Origin: Methylobacterium segetis
GTDB lineage: Bacteria > Pseudomonadota > Alphaproteobacteria > Rhizobiales > Beijerinckiaceae
Direction of reading: 5' to 3'
Length of the DNA stretch: 59,065 nucleotides
NCBI RefSeq assembly: GCF_004348265.1
Contig: NZ_SMNT01000023.1
Location: 1-59,065 of the forward strand
The first letter of the stretch is position 1. The number at the start of each line of letters is the position of its first letter. Of the stretch, positions 36,220 through 45,418 are shown piece by piece. The notes under the pieces are model-generated. The model was not told where the DNA came from. It saw only the letters and a list, made by a program, of their open reading frames with translations, and did not search any database. Made by a program: the position numbers and the translations under genes.

Positions 36220-37290
36220 TCAAGCAAGAAGCCTGTTCACGTACGTCTCGGAACTGTCCTTGAACCCGACGAGGCAGCGTCGTGTACCATCCGAATACAG
36301 TTCTATGCTGGAGGTGGGTGCCTCGAGTTCGATGATGTCCTGGAAGCCAGCCGCGCGCATCGTGTCGATGATGCCGCGATAGGTCGGCTGCAGCTCGAAA
36401 GACAGGTCGCCCTCGATCGGACTACTCGTGTCCTTCGATCTGACGAAGTAAGCCGAGAAAGGTTCCGTATGGGTGATGGTGTCGACCACGCAGAATTTCT
36501 TGCTGATGTTGTAGCAATCCAGCATGACTTCGAAGGGCGTGGACAAGTGGTACATCAATCCGAGATTGAGAACCACATCAAAGGTCTTGTCGGTGTCGAG
36601 GGCATCTTTCACATTGCCGACTTCAAAATTGGCATTCTCTACACCGTAGAGGGATTTTAGGAAGTTCGCTTGTGCAATATTCTCTGCTCTCAGGTCGAGC
36701 CCGGATGTGCTTCCCACTCCGTGCACAGCCGCGTCGAGTGTGAAGAAACCGCAGTTGCAGCCGAGGTCGAGCAGGGTCGATGAGGCAGCCTCAGGTCCAA
36801 GCATGCCCGCAACGGCCCGCGTGATCAGGTTCGTTCGATAGCGGTGGAAAGCGACCGTCCGCTGGTTGTAGGCGCCGAGGGCCTCCGTCGACACGCCAGC
36901 CGGCTCCAGGTGGTAGGTCCAGGGTGCGAGCGAGCTGATGCCAGCCTCGATTTCGGGCTTCGACAGCTGCAGCGGTCGGCTGAGAAACGCGAAATCCTCC
37001 TCCGAGGGAGCACACACGAGCCTGGGAACAAGATACTCGCGGTGGAGATCGCCCCGTTCTCCCGCGATGGCCTTCCACGGCGCGAGAATGTCCTCGTGGT
37101 GATGGATTGCGGGATGGTGGTAGCCCGTGGCGCGGTACTCATACCCGGCCTGGGGCGGCGGCGCCTCGCTCGCCGGAGGATTGAACAGCAGATGAGACCG
37201 CTCAGGTGCGCTCGGAGCGGGAGCCGGCGCCGGAGCGGCCGCCCCCTTCTGGATGATCCGGCGGACTGCCGAGGAGATGAATCGCTGCAT
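36220..37290 (-). CDS. SAM-dependent methyltransferase (CmoB/DUF1698-like fold)
   Basis: This 356-residue protein has a Pro/Ala-rich segment near the N-terminus (about 17-30) and a class I methyltransferase domain. Motif I is LLDLGCNCGFFTLDAAVHG (about 172-190), followed by GLDLRAENIAQANFL and FDVVLNLGLMYHLSTP, a block seen in DUF1698/CmoB-like and sugar methyltransferases. A His-rich stretch precedes it (GYHHPAIHHHEDILAPW). In this glycan setting a sugar or lipid-linked substrate is more likely than tRNA, but that is inference. Confidence 0.82.
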   Translation of the reverse strand: MQRFISSAVRRIIQKGAAAPAPAPAPSAPERSHLLFNPPASEAPPPQAGYEYRATGYHHPAIHHHEDILAPWKAIAGERGDLHREYLVPRLVCAPSEEDFAFLSRPLQLSKPEIEAGISSLAPWTYHLEPAGVSTEALGAYNQRTVAFHRYRTNLITRAVAGMLGPEAASSTLLDLGCNCGFFTLDAAVHGVGSTSGLDLRAENIAQANFLKSLYGVENANFEVGNVKDALDTDKTFDVVLNLGLMYHLSTPFEVMLDCYNISKKFCVVDTITHTEPFSAYFVRSKDTSSPIEGDLSFELQPTYRGIIDTMRAAGFQDIIELEAPTSSIELYSDGTRRCLVGFKDSSETYVNRLLA

Positions 37291-37619
37291 CAGCTGCTCG
37301 TATGTGAAGGCGTTTCCGACGTGGGGTCAGAGCTCAGTTCAACCTCCGAGGGCGTATGCCATCTCCCGGACGGCGCGGCAACGCAGCTAGGCTTGCTGGC
37401 TCTATGGGCAGACCGATTTGAGAGTTGAGCGCGCTTGTGCCGGATCGAACGGGATCGGTTAGCGAAAGTTGTCCAATCGTTTCCGTCAAGCGGTCGTCTG
37501 CGACGGCGAAACAGTGTCGCTGAATTTGTGTTGTAAAACGATCTTTTCCCAACGCGTTCGGATTGCCAAGAGTGTCTGAAGTTGCAGAAGTGCGAGCGAG
37601 CATCAAGAAGGATCTCGCT
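37291..37619. other. Divergent intergenic region, 329 bp
   Basis: This lies between the methyltransferase (minus) and the MucR-like gene (plus). It should hold both promoters, and MucR proteins often bind AT-rich sites in their own promoters. No specific box is identified. Confidence 0.4.
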
Positions 37620-38183
37620 ATGGCAGACATTGAAGAACTGAACAGCAGCCCCATCGACCTGACGGTCAACATCGTCTCGGCCTACCTATCGAACAATCAC
37701 GCCGCGGTAGCGGACCTGCCGAGCCTGATCGCAAGCGTGCATGCTGCCGTGTCGGGCTTGAATCAGAGGGCCGAAGTGACCGAGCCTGAGATCAAGGCGA
37801 CGCCGGCCCAGATCCGTAAATCGATCACGGCCGCCGCGCTGATCAGCTTCGAGGATGGCAAGCCCTATAAGACGCTGCGCCGCCATCTGACGATCCGCGG
37901 GCTGACGCCGGAGAGTTATCGGGAGAAGTGGGGGTTGCCGCGCGACTACCCGATGGTGTCATCCTCCTACTCGGAGGCGCGGTCATCGCTCGCTAAGAGT
38001 TTGGGGCTCGGGCAGCAGCGCCGTAAGTCTGCAACTCCAGCCGCTCTCGCGCCTGAGACCAGAACCAAGGCAGCTCCGCCTCCTGCTTCCTCGAAGGGCC
38101 GCAGTGCTCGGACAAAGGCGGCTGAACCGGCTCCTAAGCCGCGCAGCCGGCGCAAAACAGCCGAGCCGGCTGCGGCGGAGTGA
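37620..38183 (+). CDS. MucR/Ros-family regulator without the usual zinc ligands
   Basis: This 187-residue DNA-binding protein is of the Ros/MucR family, which controls exopolysaccharide and surface genes in alphaproteobacteria. The N-terminal oligomerisation part is typical (DLTVNIVSAYLSNNHAAVADLPSLI). The DNA-binding part reads ALISFEDGKPYKTLRRHL, then GLTPESYREKWGLP. In Ros the corresponding block has two Cys and two His binding zinc; here both Cys positions are Ala/Ser and only one His remains. Some rhizobial homologues also fold without zinc. The C-terminal tail is Lys/Ala/Pro-rich. AAGAAGGA precedes ATG 37620. Confidence 0.88.
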   Translation: MADIEELNSSPIDLTVNIVSAYLSNNHAAVADLPSLIASVHAAVSGLNQRAEVTEPEIKATPAQIRKSITAAALISFEDGKPYKTLRRHLTIRGLTPESYREKWGLPRDYPMVSSSYSEARSSLAKSLGLGQQRRKSATPAALAPETRTKAAPPPASSKGRSARTKAAEPAPKPRSRRKTAEPAAAE

Positions 38184-38254
38184 ACGCAGGCGAGGTTCGG
38201 CCTGTCGGCGGCCGCTGACGCCTCGATTGTCGAGATGATGCCGCATGAAGCGCA

Positions 38255-38285
38255 AGGCCCGCCCGGTCCGCCGTGGCGGGCTTTT
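38255..38285 (+). terminator. Rho-independent terminator after the MucR-like gene
   Basis: A 7-bp GC stem (GCCCGCC and GGCGGGC) with flanking A/T pairs and an 11-nt loop is followed by TTTTCGTTG. It lies about 70 bp after the stop. Confidence 0.75.
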
Positions 38286-38397
38286 CGTTGCGTGGGCATC
38301 ACCTGCGCGTTGCTCCTCAGTCGTGACAGTTCCTTTCAGAACCTCACTTCGGGCCTGCGCGAGCGCTGACCGCCTGAGCGAAAAGGGGCTTTGAGCG

Positions 38398-38625
38398 TCA
38401 GCTTCTGGACTCGAGCCGCGAGTGACATCGTTCGATCGGCGCGTCGCCGAAGACTGTCGTATGGCCCGAAGATGATTGCGCAGTTCTCATCAGCAAGGCT
38501 CGGGAACGTGCCAGCAGTTCTTGCGAGCGCCTTAGACACTCAGATGTTTCGTCCCAGGATCGCTGCCCGGCCAACACGCGCTCGCGCGCCCGGGCGAGGG
38601 CTATGTCAAGCTCCGCTCGCGTCAC
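38398..38625 (-). CDS. Possible small coiled protein
   Basis: A 75-codon frame starts at GTG 38625. The first 45 residues are strongly helical with a regular Arg/Leu/Ala pattern (ELDIALARARERVLAGQR, then CLRRSQELLARSRALL), as in small rhizobial coiled proteins. There is no clear ribosome site and no recognised family. It may be real or the remnant of a longer gene. Confidence 0.35.
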   Translation of the reverse strand: MTRAELDIALARARERVLAGQRSWDETSECLRRSQELLARSRALLMRTAQSSSGHTTVFGDAPIERCHSRLESRS

Positions 38626-38893
38626 TGTCCGGCTCTGCTCGACGAGAAAGGGGCCTTAACTTAAGTTAGGCGACGGCAGCATCGAGGGCAATGACAGCGG
38701 TCGTCATTTGACGCTCGGTACCCACGTACGGGGCCGCCACGAATGGGTAGCCTGCGTTCAGCCAACCAACCGCAACGGGTCGCATTGCCCTCGGGAGCGG
38801 ACCTTCACCGATCGGGTGTTAGGGAGCTGCCCATCTCATGTAAGCGGCATTATGCGGCTGCCGCCCAGCCATCGCGGCGCGCCATCAGTGCTG

Positions 38894-39340
38894 CTAGATC
38901 TCCAGCGTGTCGGCGGTGAACATCGCCTCGGCGCCCAGGGAGGCGCTGCTGGAGGAGCCGTCGATCATCGAGATCGCGTCCGGGTAGACGGTGCCGCGGC
39001 GGCCGTAGGCACGCCTGGCCTCCTCACACCAGCCGTCGGCGGGCTCCGGCATGGTCAGGCGCTGGCGGTTGATCTCGGTGCGCACGAGCGCCTTGAGCCG
39101 CGCCTGATCCTGCTCCCAGCGCTCATGGGCGCCGCCGTAGGCGGCTTGAAGGGCGAGCCAGGGTGCCTGGGCGTTGCGGCCGGGCTTGACCGCCTTGCAC
39201 TTCTCCAGGGTGATCGCGTAGCCGACGAGTTGCGAGACGAGTGCCGGCGCGCGGTTCGGGAGCGGCGCCTCGGCCGTCTCAGCGGCGCGGGTGCCGGTCG
39301 CGGCGAGGACGAGGACTATCGGGATCACGTAGCGACGCAT
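38894..39340 (-). CDS. Secreted hypothetical protein
   Basis: This 148-residue protein has a signal peptide (YVIPIVLVLAATGTRA, cleavage near 20). The mature part is helical with two Cys (EKCKAVKPG and DGWCEEARRAYG) that could form a disulfide. High-GC codon use contrasts with the AT-richer genes to the right, so this is a core-type gene stranded in the island or marking its patchy nature. I do not recognise the family. Confidence 0.75.
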   Translation of the reverse strand: MRRYVIPIVLVLAATGTRAAETAEAPLPNRAPALVSQLVGYAITLEKCKAVKPGRNAQAPWLALQAAYGGAHERWEQDQARLKALVRTEINRQRLTMPEPADGWCEEARRAYGRRGTVYPDAISMIDGSSSSASLGAEAMFTADTLEI

Positions 39341-39990
39341 GCTCCGGCTCCGTCGTGATGGGGTGAATGCTGGTAAAACGCCGTGTTCGGCTACGGCGAA
39401 CCAGGATCCACTGCAGGTGCGATGTATGCATTATTTGGCATGCCAGCCTTTGTGGCAAGCAGAATAATTCTACGGCTGCGCTTGGGAGATAAGCCGACGC
39501 TGTCCCACTCGGGCTTGCCCTAACGGAACGCTCCAGACAGCGGCCAACTCATTTCAAACGAATGGCTTAGGGCTTAAACGCCTTGCTCCTTGAGGTCACA
39601 GAACTCGATGGAATAGCCAAACATCCTACCGTTGCTGGCAGGTTGCCATTAAAGAGTCGCCTCGCCTTCATCAGTGATCGCTCAATGTTGACGTACCGCA
39701 TAGCTTCTCAGGGTCACCAACAGCCCCTCGCCGGCGGGTACCAAGCGGCGGATATGGATCATTCGGTGGCGAGCAATCCACCTGTCCGCTCAATCGCAGC
39801 TTGGTACAGCGGCAGCCTCTCGTCCCTCGTCGAGAAGACGATCGATGTCGGCGAGCAGCCATTGGCTTCATGAACTCGCGGAGAGAGGCGTAGGCTACTT
39901 TTTGCAAGGCACTCAGCTTCGCAGGCGCCTTGGGGCTCGGGTTATGCTACACGCGTGGCAGGCCCGGATTGAGAGTGGGAAATTCCAGGA
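39341..39990. other. Non-coding stretch, 650 bp
   Basis: There is no convincing gene. Short open frames of 78-96 codons on both strands lack ribosome sites and similarity. Mixed base composition suggests decayed sequence. No clear IS end or RNA is recognised. Confidence 0.45.
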
Positions 39991-40707
39991 ATGCATTACG
40001 AGCGCATCAACCGCTTAGCGCGAATCGCGAACGCTAAGCGTTACTTGGAAATCGGGGTCTTTAACGGCTCAACTTTCTCGGGGGTAGACGTTGATTTCCG
40101 GGTTGGCGTCGATCCAACGTTTCATTTTGACTACGCAGCTCTCGCGAACGATCGAACGCATTTTCATCCTCTTCCGAGTGATGAGTTCTTCCGGACCGCA
40201 CGCTATGAGCCATTCGACCTGATCTTTCTCGACGGCCTACATACCTATGAGCAAACTCTGCGGGACTTCATCAGCTCGCTCGCCTTCGCACACGACAGAA
40301 CGATCTGGCTCATTGATGATACGGTGCCGAACGACAGCTTCTCAGCGCTTCCGGATCAGGAGCGCTGCTACCGCCTGCGCAGGTCCATCGGCAACGGTGA
40401 TTGGTCTTGGATGGGCGACGTGTTCAAAGTCGTCTACTTCATCCGTACGATGATGAAGTTCTATCATTTTCGGACCTTCGGTGGCCATGGACAAACCGTG
40501 GTGTGGCGCGATCCCCGCATTGTCGAAAATTTTGTCGGGACACCTGTCGCGGAAATCGGTACGATGTCTTATGAAGATTTCATCGAGACTCACAGAGAGA
40601 CTATGAACCTGGTGGAGGACGAAAATATTTTCGCTGACGTCCAAAGTTTTATTTCCAGTCCTAGCCCTCGCTCTTGGCTGATGTCCATTTTTAAATCGCC
40701 TTCGTAG
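39991..40707 (+). CDS. Class I methyltransferase (Methyltransf_24 type)
   Basis: This 238-residue protein has a SAM-binding start of the glycan-associated methyltransferase-24 group: RYLEIGVFNGSTFSGVDVDF (about 17-36), then FDLIFLDGLHTYEQTLRDF (about 78-96), a motif common to this group, and IWLIDDTVPND. It is found in surface polysaccharide loci where it methylates sugars; the acceptor here is unknown. Codon use is AT-richer than the core genes. No partner gene is adjacent. Confidence 0.85.
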   Translation: MHYERINRLARIANAKRYLEIGVFNGSTFSGVDVDFRVGVDPTFHFDYAALANDRTHFHPLPSDEFFRTARYEPFDLIFLDGLHTYEQTLRDFISSLAFAHDRTIWLIDDTVPNDSFSALPDQERCYRLRRSIGNGDWSWMGDVFKVVYFIRTMMKFYHFRTFGGHGQTVVWRDPRIVENFVGTPVAEIGTMSYEDFIETHRETMNLVEDENIFADVQSFISSPSPRSWLMSIFKSPS

Positions 40708-40999
40708 AAGAATTTTCGTGTATAGGTGCTAAAATAATACTATCTGCTTCATCTGAGGACTTTCTCCTCGATTGAGCGATAAGTTCTATTAGAGCGGTCG
40801 GAAACTTTACGAGACGGTTGCTCAATCCAATCCGGATGAGGGGTATCTTGCATTCGTCGGCAGTGTAGGTGTGGCCAGGCCGCCCACCTCTGAACCAAGT
40901 ATCGAGTAACCGGCGGGCCCGGATTTGGCGGCTGCGGGAATGATGCCGCTTGGGCAGAACTGAATCTCGGGAAGGATGAAGGTTGCCCCTTCTTAACGG
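40708..40999. other. Non-coding stretch before an IS481 relic
   Basis: About 290 bp without a recognised gene. The right part runs into the decayed IS481 sequence. Confidence 0.4.
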
Positions 41000-41239
41000 A
41001 TGGCCTTCTCGATGCGTGTCCGCTGCCACTCCTTCGAGGCGGTCTGCGCCGATCTCGACATCGAGCATCGGCTGACGAAGCCCCGTCGTCCTTGGACGAA
41101 TTGTCGACTCGAGTGGATCAACCGCACGATCAAGGACGCGTCCGTCAAGCGCTTCCGCGACGAAGGCCATGACCAGCTTCGGCAGTACTTTGCCGACTTG
41201 GTGGCTGCTTACAACTTCGCGCGGCGCCTGAAGACCCTA
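41000..41239 (+). pseudogene. IS481 transposase, C-terminal core fragment (inverted segment)
   Basis: The translation FEAVCADLDIEHRLTKPRRP, then NRTIKDASVKRF, then QLRQYFADLVAAYNFARRLK is the C-terminal part of the catalytic domain of an IS481 transposase. It has no N-terminal part upstream on this strand and stops matching at RRLKTL (about 41,238). There it abuts the reverse-oriented N-terminal part of the same kind of transposase. In the consensus the motif WTNGQVERMNRT carries the catalytic Glu; here it reads WTNCRLEWINRT, so it is diverged. Confidence 0.8.
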
Positions 41240-41852
41240 TTGTTGTTGTCGGTGAGCACAGCGTGGATCTTGTAGGGAACGGCAGCGGCGAGGGCGCGCA
41301 AGAAGTCGCCGGCAACCCGGCGCGTGGCCTTCTCGTGCAGCTCGGCAATGGCGAACTTTGAGGTTCGGTCGATAGCCACGAGGAGGTAGAGCCTGCCTTC
41401 CTCGGTGTGCACTTCGGCGATGTCGACGTGGATGTAGCCGCGCGGGTAGCGCTTGAACTTCGCCTGCAGCGGCTTGTCGCCGTCGGTCTCAGGCAGTCGC
41501 GAGATGCCATGGCGTTGGAGGCAGCGGTGCGTGCAGGTTCGACCGCGGCAGGTGTGGGAGCGCCGGCTGCACGTCGTAGAGCCACACTTCGAGCGGCAAG
41601 AGCGTGTGCCCCGAGAAGCAACGATGACGGCTTCGTCCTCGGCCGACAGCACAGTAGAATTCGGCACGTTCGGCCCCGTCTTCCGGTTGGCCGTCGGACC
41701 GCGCCTCCGACCGCAGTCTGCTTCCACTTGGCGACGATCTCTGGGTTGATCCCGCAGCGCTGAGCAAGCTGCCTCAGGCTCGCTTGCCCAAGCTGTATCG
41801 CTCGACGGACTGCCGCTGTCGCCGCAGCGCACCCGTGGTGACCCTGTCCCAT
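41240..41852 (-). pseudogene. IS481 transposase, N-terminal fragment, frameshifted
   Basis: On the minus strand the transposase begins at 41852 (MGQGHHG, then VRRAIQLGQASLRQLAQRCG and PEIVAKWKQT). It continues in a second frame (VPNSTVLSAEDEAVIVA), a third (SGHTLLPLEVWLYDVQPALP) and then RCLQRHGISRLPETDGDKP to VDIAEVHTEEGRLYLLVAID and VPYKIHAVLTDNN. At least two frameshifts inactivate it. It ends at LTDNN, immediately before the plus-strand C-terminal fragment, showing an inversion breakpoint inside the gene. Confidence 0.8.
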
Positions 41853-41912
41853 GGCGCATCCCTGCATTCGCGTCAGGAAACTTCGCCATCACTCCCTGGG
41901 ATCAAACATCTA

Positions 41913-42762
41913 GGGTTTGGACTCGATCAGCACCAGAAGGCGATGACGGCAGCCAGAGCGACGGCTGAGGCGTAGTTGCGGGCGAGTTTGTCGTAACGGG
42001 TGGCGATGCGGCGGAAGTCCTTGAGGCGGTTGAACGTCGCCTCGATGCGCCAGCGTTCCCGGTAGCGCGGCTTGTCGTGACGGATCCTTCTCTTGCGGCC
42101 GCGCTTGCCCAGAATGATCGGCGTGATGCCACTCTTGCGGAGGTCAGCGCGCAGCCAATCGGCGTCGTAGCCTTTGTCGGCGCTCAGGCGGCGGATCCGG
42201 CCGGGCGCCTCGGCCAGGACGGCCGGAGCGGCGGTGACATCGCTGGTGTTGCCAGGCGTCAGCAGGAGAACGCCGGGCCGGCCGAGGACATCGGTGAGCG
42301 CGTGGACTTTGGTCGTCTGGCCGCCGCGCGACGAGCCAATGGCCTGCGCCGTCGCCCCCCTTTCCCGCCGTGCGCTGAGCGATGCGCGCGCACGTAGGTG
42401 CTGTCGATGGCAGCCGCCTCGCCCGACCAGCCGGCCTTGGCCAGGGCCACCAGCATCGCCTTCCAGAAGCCACGCCGGGACCATCTGTTGAAGCGATTGT
42501 AGACGGTCGTGCGAGGCCCATACGCGGACGGGCAGTCACGCCAGCGGCAGCCCGAGGTGAGCACGTGCAGGATGCCGGAGATGATCTGCCGGTCGTCCTT
42601 CCGCTCCGGTCCGGGCTGATCCTTGGGCATGAACGGGGCCATCACCGCCCACTGCTCATCCGAGAGCCAGAACAGGTCCGCCATCGCCGCCTCCACGCTG
42701 CAATCGGCGGCCCTGAATCATAAAATCATAAACTCCGCAACGGCTTGGTTCGGTTCACACCC
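41913..42762 (-). mobile_element. IS5 family element, apparently complete (about 850 bp)
   Basis: The ends form imperfect inverted repeats: GGGTTTGGACTCGATCA on the left, and on the right GGGTGTGAACCGAACCA (read on the minus strand). They are flanked by TA on both sides, within CTAG-like sequence. Size and ends fit the IS427 group of IS5. A shortened second copy is at 52569-52825. The element inserted beside the inverted IS481 relic. Confidence 0.8.
41927..42684 (-). CDS. IS5 family transposase in two overlapping frames
   Basis: The first frame (42684 to 42259) gives ADLFWLSDEQWAVMAPFMPK, then GCRWRDCPSAYGPRTTVYNR and AAIDSTYVRAHRSAHGGKGG. The second frame (to 41927) continues AQAIGSSRGGQTTKVHALTD, then ADKGYDADWLRADLRKSGI and RWRIEATFNRLKDFRRIATR. 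The DDE residues lie in IDSTYV, SADKGYD and the Y-R/K-E region (IEATFNRLKD). The switch falls at a run reading AAAGGGGGG on the minus strand (42355-42363), consistent with the programmed frameshift known in this IS group. It appears functional. Confidence 0.82.
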
Positions 42763-43105
42763 TAGGACTACAGGCCCACCCCGCTAGCCCAGCAGATAGC
42801 GCCATTCCCAAAGCTTTCGCCGGGTAGCGCCTCGTGATTGAGCAGACATTCAGGAATATACGAGCGCACCGTACGTCGGAGATGTCAGCGGTAATTTGCC
42901 GGAGGTACATAACAGTCTCTGGGCCTCACAGTTGCGCCGCGTGTCGAGTTAAAACCGGATGCAGTTCAACACCGCAACGTGCAGGATATCGATCAGGTCA
43001 GATGAATGAATCACAGGATCAAGGGCGCTACGATAAAGAGTTATGTTTGCGGGCCTAGAATGAACTGGAGAGCCAACTATAGAAGCCCGCGACAGTCTAA
43101 ACGAT
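42763..43105. other. Decayed spacer between IS copies
   Basis: About 340 bp with no gene. Short plus-strand frames show no similarity I recognise. Confidence 0.4.
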
Positions 43106-43215
43106 GGCTACCGCCTCGACATGCTGCGTGGACTCACACCCTACGAGTTCGTCGGCCATAAATAGACGAAACAGCTCGAAAACTTCAGGCTTGATCCTCT
43201 GTACCACATGGCGGG
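43106..43215 (+). pseudogene. IS481 transposase, extreme C-terminal fragment
   Basis: The plus strand reads LRGLTPYEFVGHK, stop, then TKQLENFRLDPLYHMAGPKN. This matches the tail of IS481 transposases (RRLKTL-x-GLTPYEF, and the PERF.L.P.H.MPGLN end). It is the piece missing from the fragment that ends with RRLKTL at about 41,238. About 1.9 kb of foreign DNA, including the IS5 copy, lies between the two. Confidence 0.65.
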
Positions 43216-43489
43216 GCCAAAAAACTCACCCGATTTGTCAGCGCATGGCTCGTCCGGAGCACTGGGAAGTGCGGATCGAACTGGGTCGACTGAGACGAGC
43301 GATCCGGTTTCGGTGAGACGCCGATGCGTTCGAGTCGCTGCGGCAAATGCGGAAAGTGCGGATCGAAGCAAGCAACCGGCGGGCGGTCCTGTTTCCTCGT
43401 CTGCGCATACGTCACGGCTTTCGGCTGATTGGTACTCTTCACGACGCCCTCTCAGAAATGTGCGGCACTTCTAGGCGTAGGTGGATGTC
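43216..43489. other. Spacer between IS481 and IS3 relics
   Basis: No gene is seen. It contains an imperfect direct repeat (AAGTGCGGATCGAA near 43,268 and 43,351). Confidence 0.4.
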
Positions 43490-44020
43490 CCGCCTATGAC
43501 TGTCCCATCACACCTGACTGTGTTTCGACCGAAGCTCGCGTTTTTTGCGGGAATGAGGCGAGACCCTGACGGGAGGAGCAGGGCCGTAAAGACGAGCGGG
43601 TTCACCGAAGAGTAGAGTGCCGCCGCGCTGAAGCAGGCCGCGACCGGAACGCCGGTCGCGGATGTGCTGCGCCGGATGGGCATCTCAGCGCAGACTTTTT
43701 AGCGCTGGAAGAAGCTCTACGGTGGCCTCGGAACGGGTGAGTTGCGCCGGCTGAGGCAGCTTGAGGAGAAGAACCGCAAGCTCAAGCAGTTCATGGCCAA
43801 TCTGAGCCTCGATAAGCACATCCTTCTAGTTGTTGTCGCTGGCCAACGTCAGGGGCAAAATCGAGGCGTGCCGGCGGCAGTACAACGAGAGCCGTCCTCA
43901 CAGGGCCCTGCGATGGCGAATGCCCTAGGAATTCTCCTTGGCGACAGCCCAGCAGGCTGCCGAGCGAGATCCGGGGGCTCACCCTTTGGCCCGAACAAGA
44001 TCTGGGGAACCGTCACCGGC
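43490..44020 (+). pseudogene. IS3 family transposase relic (orfA plus orfB tail)
   Basis: From about 43586 the plus strand encodes a decayed orfA (KTSGFTEE, stop, AALKQAATGTPVADVLRRMG, stop at 43699, RWKKLYGGLGTGELRRLRQL, then NRKLKQFMANLSLDKHILL), starting with GTA instead of ATG. The catalytic middle of orfB is deleted. Its tail is recognisable at about 43840-43920 (SLANVRGKIEACRRQYNESR, then PHRALRW). Stops, a lost start and a large deletion make it dead. It ends close to the 3' end of the permease gene at 44185. Confidence 0.75.
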
Positions 44021-44184
44021 CGATCTCGTCCACCGTCGTAGCCTTTTCCGCCTGCCGAAAGGCAAAGGCGATCTGTACGTTTGTGAAGCGATTACAACGC
44101 ACGGCATCCGCCCTCCCTCAGGGTTCAAGATGCGAGAAAAACCTGCGGTTAGCTTCGAGCAGTTCGCCAGGCCAAAATCATTAG

Positions 44185-44982
44185 TCAGGAACTACGCCTG
44201 CGAACTACTAAACGTTCCAGCAGCAATCCCAAAGTGAGGGCGGCGCTTGAAAATAGCATTACATACATGTAATCAACTTTCACACCCATATTCGGGTAGT
44301 AGCCAAGTCTAACCCATTCTATAACTTGCATTGCCGGGTTGTATTTTAGTATATCATATATTTGCTTTGGGAGGTAATGAGGAAGAAACATTACGCCACT
44401 GGCGACATACATGAGAATATTGAAAAGTTGGTATCCTATAAGCCACCCCGGAAAAAACGCGATAATACCAATATTGATTGTTCCGATGCCTATTCCCAAA
44501 GCGATCGCAGCGCAGTAGCCGGCTATTGCAGCAATGGGATCGACAGGGAGGGGATTTACTCCAAGTGCTATCAAAGTAGACATGACCGTCAATAGGCCAA
44601 GAAAACCTGTAATTATTTCAACAAGAATACGAGCAAGTACTACGTCAAAGTTTTTGACCTGAGGATAATACGTCAAAGGCTTGTTCATTATAACCGCCTT
44701 CATGACCTCTTTGGATATGTATTGGAATATGAGAACGGTTACAGCGCCCGTGGCAAAGAATAACGCCCTGCTTTCCCCAAGTGGTGCGGGAACTTTGCGA
44801 AATACGTAAATAGATACTAGCACGAATAAATGGACTACAGGCCACAACACAACCACTGCATAGCCGAGATGCGAGCCACCGAAGCGCGTGCGCATGTCGC
44901 GCAACATCAGCGCATGTAGCACGCGCAGGTAGGCCTCGGTACTGCTTCTGATCCGATTAGGGGCGGTTTGGCCAGCGCTCAT
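44185..44982 (-). CDS. ABC-2 type polysaccharide export permease (KpsM/Wzm-like)
   Basis: This 265-residue inner-membrane protein has six hydrophobic helices. The start (YLRVLHALMLRDMRTRFGGS) and the middle (KAVIMNKPLTYYPQVKNFDV, ARILVEIITGFLGLLTVMST) match the KpsM/Wzm family, which exports capsule or O-antigen together with an ATPase (KpsT/Wzt). No such ATPase gene lies on either side: downstream is the dead IS3 element, upstream is empty sequence and tRNA-Phe. AT-rich codons are used throughout. It is either an orphan served by an ATPase elsewhere or the survivor of a broken operon. Confidence 0.88.
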   Translation of the reverse strand: MSAGQTAPNRIRSSTEAYLRVLHALMLRDMRTRFGGSHLGYAVVVLWPVVHLFVLVSIYVFRKVPAPLGESRALFFATGAVTVLIFQYISKEVMKAVIMNKPLTYYPQVKNFDVVLARILVEIITGFLGLLTVMSTLIALGVNPLPVDPIAAIAGYCAAIALGIGIGTINIGIIAFFPGWLIGYQLFNILMYVASGVMFLPHYLPKQIYDILKYNPAMQVIEWVRLGYYPNMGVKVDYMYVMLFSSAALTLGLLLERLVVRRRSS

Positions 44983-45418
44983 GTGCTTCTCGCAATCGCT
45001 GCAGAAACGACCTCACCAAATCGCCCACGATAGCGACTGAAATATGGACTTGCTGTCATTATCCTGATCAGGGGGCGTGATAAAAATTTGCTTCAAGTTC
45101 GTCTGTTCGCTGATAGGTGGCGGGCAAGATATCGAACCGTGATCGGCTTGGCGTAGAAAGAGGCTTCGGTAGAGGCGAAAGTGCTCTCGGGGTGTCGCCG
45201 AGGAGCCGCAGGCGGCTCGTCCAGGGAGGTATGCCCTTTACGATCCACAAACGTCGACACGCTAGAGCAGTCTGCGAGCGGAACAGGGCCAAGGGTGGCA
45301 CATAATCATTGGAAACTGGTGCGAGCTTGACCATCACACCAACTCGAAATCACCGGAATAGTCTCATTGCTTTCCGGAAAAACAGCACTCTAACATGCTG
45401 AAGATTTTCGAGACTTGA
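44983..45418. other. Intergenic region, 436 bp
   Basis: No convincing gene is present. An 89-codon minus frame has no similarity or ribosome site. It presumably carries the promoter of the permease gene. Confidence 0.45.

Noticed and set aside
38657..38668. Palindrome TAACTTAAGTTA as a possible operator
   Set aside because: Only 12 bp, single copy, not placed at a recognisable promoter.
39583..39873. 96-codon plus-strand frame in a gene-poor region
   Set aside because: No start signal, no known pattern and irregular composition.
43260..43375. Imperfect repeat AAGTGCGGATCGAA seen twice
   Set aside because: Only two copies with unequal flanks in decayed sequence; no CRISPR or iteron pattern.
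45068..45337. 89-codon minus-strand frame upstream of the permease gene
   Set aside because: Low-complexity Pro/Arg/Leu composition and no ribosome site.
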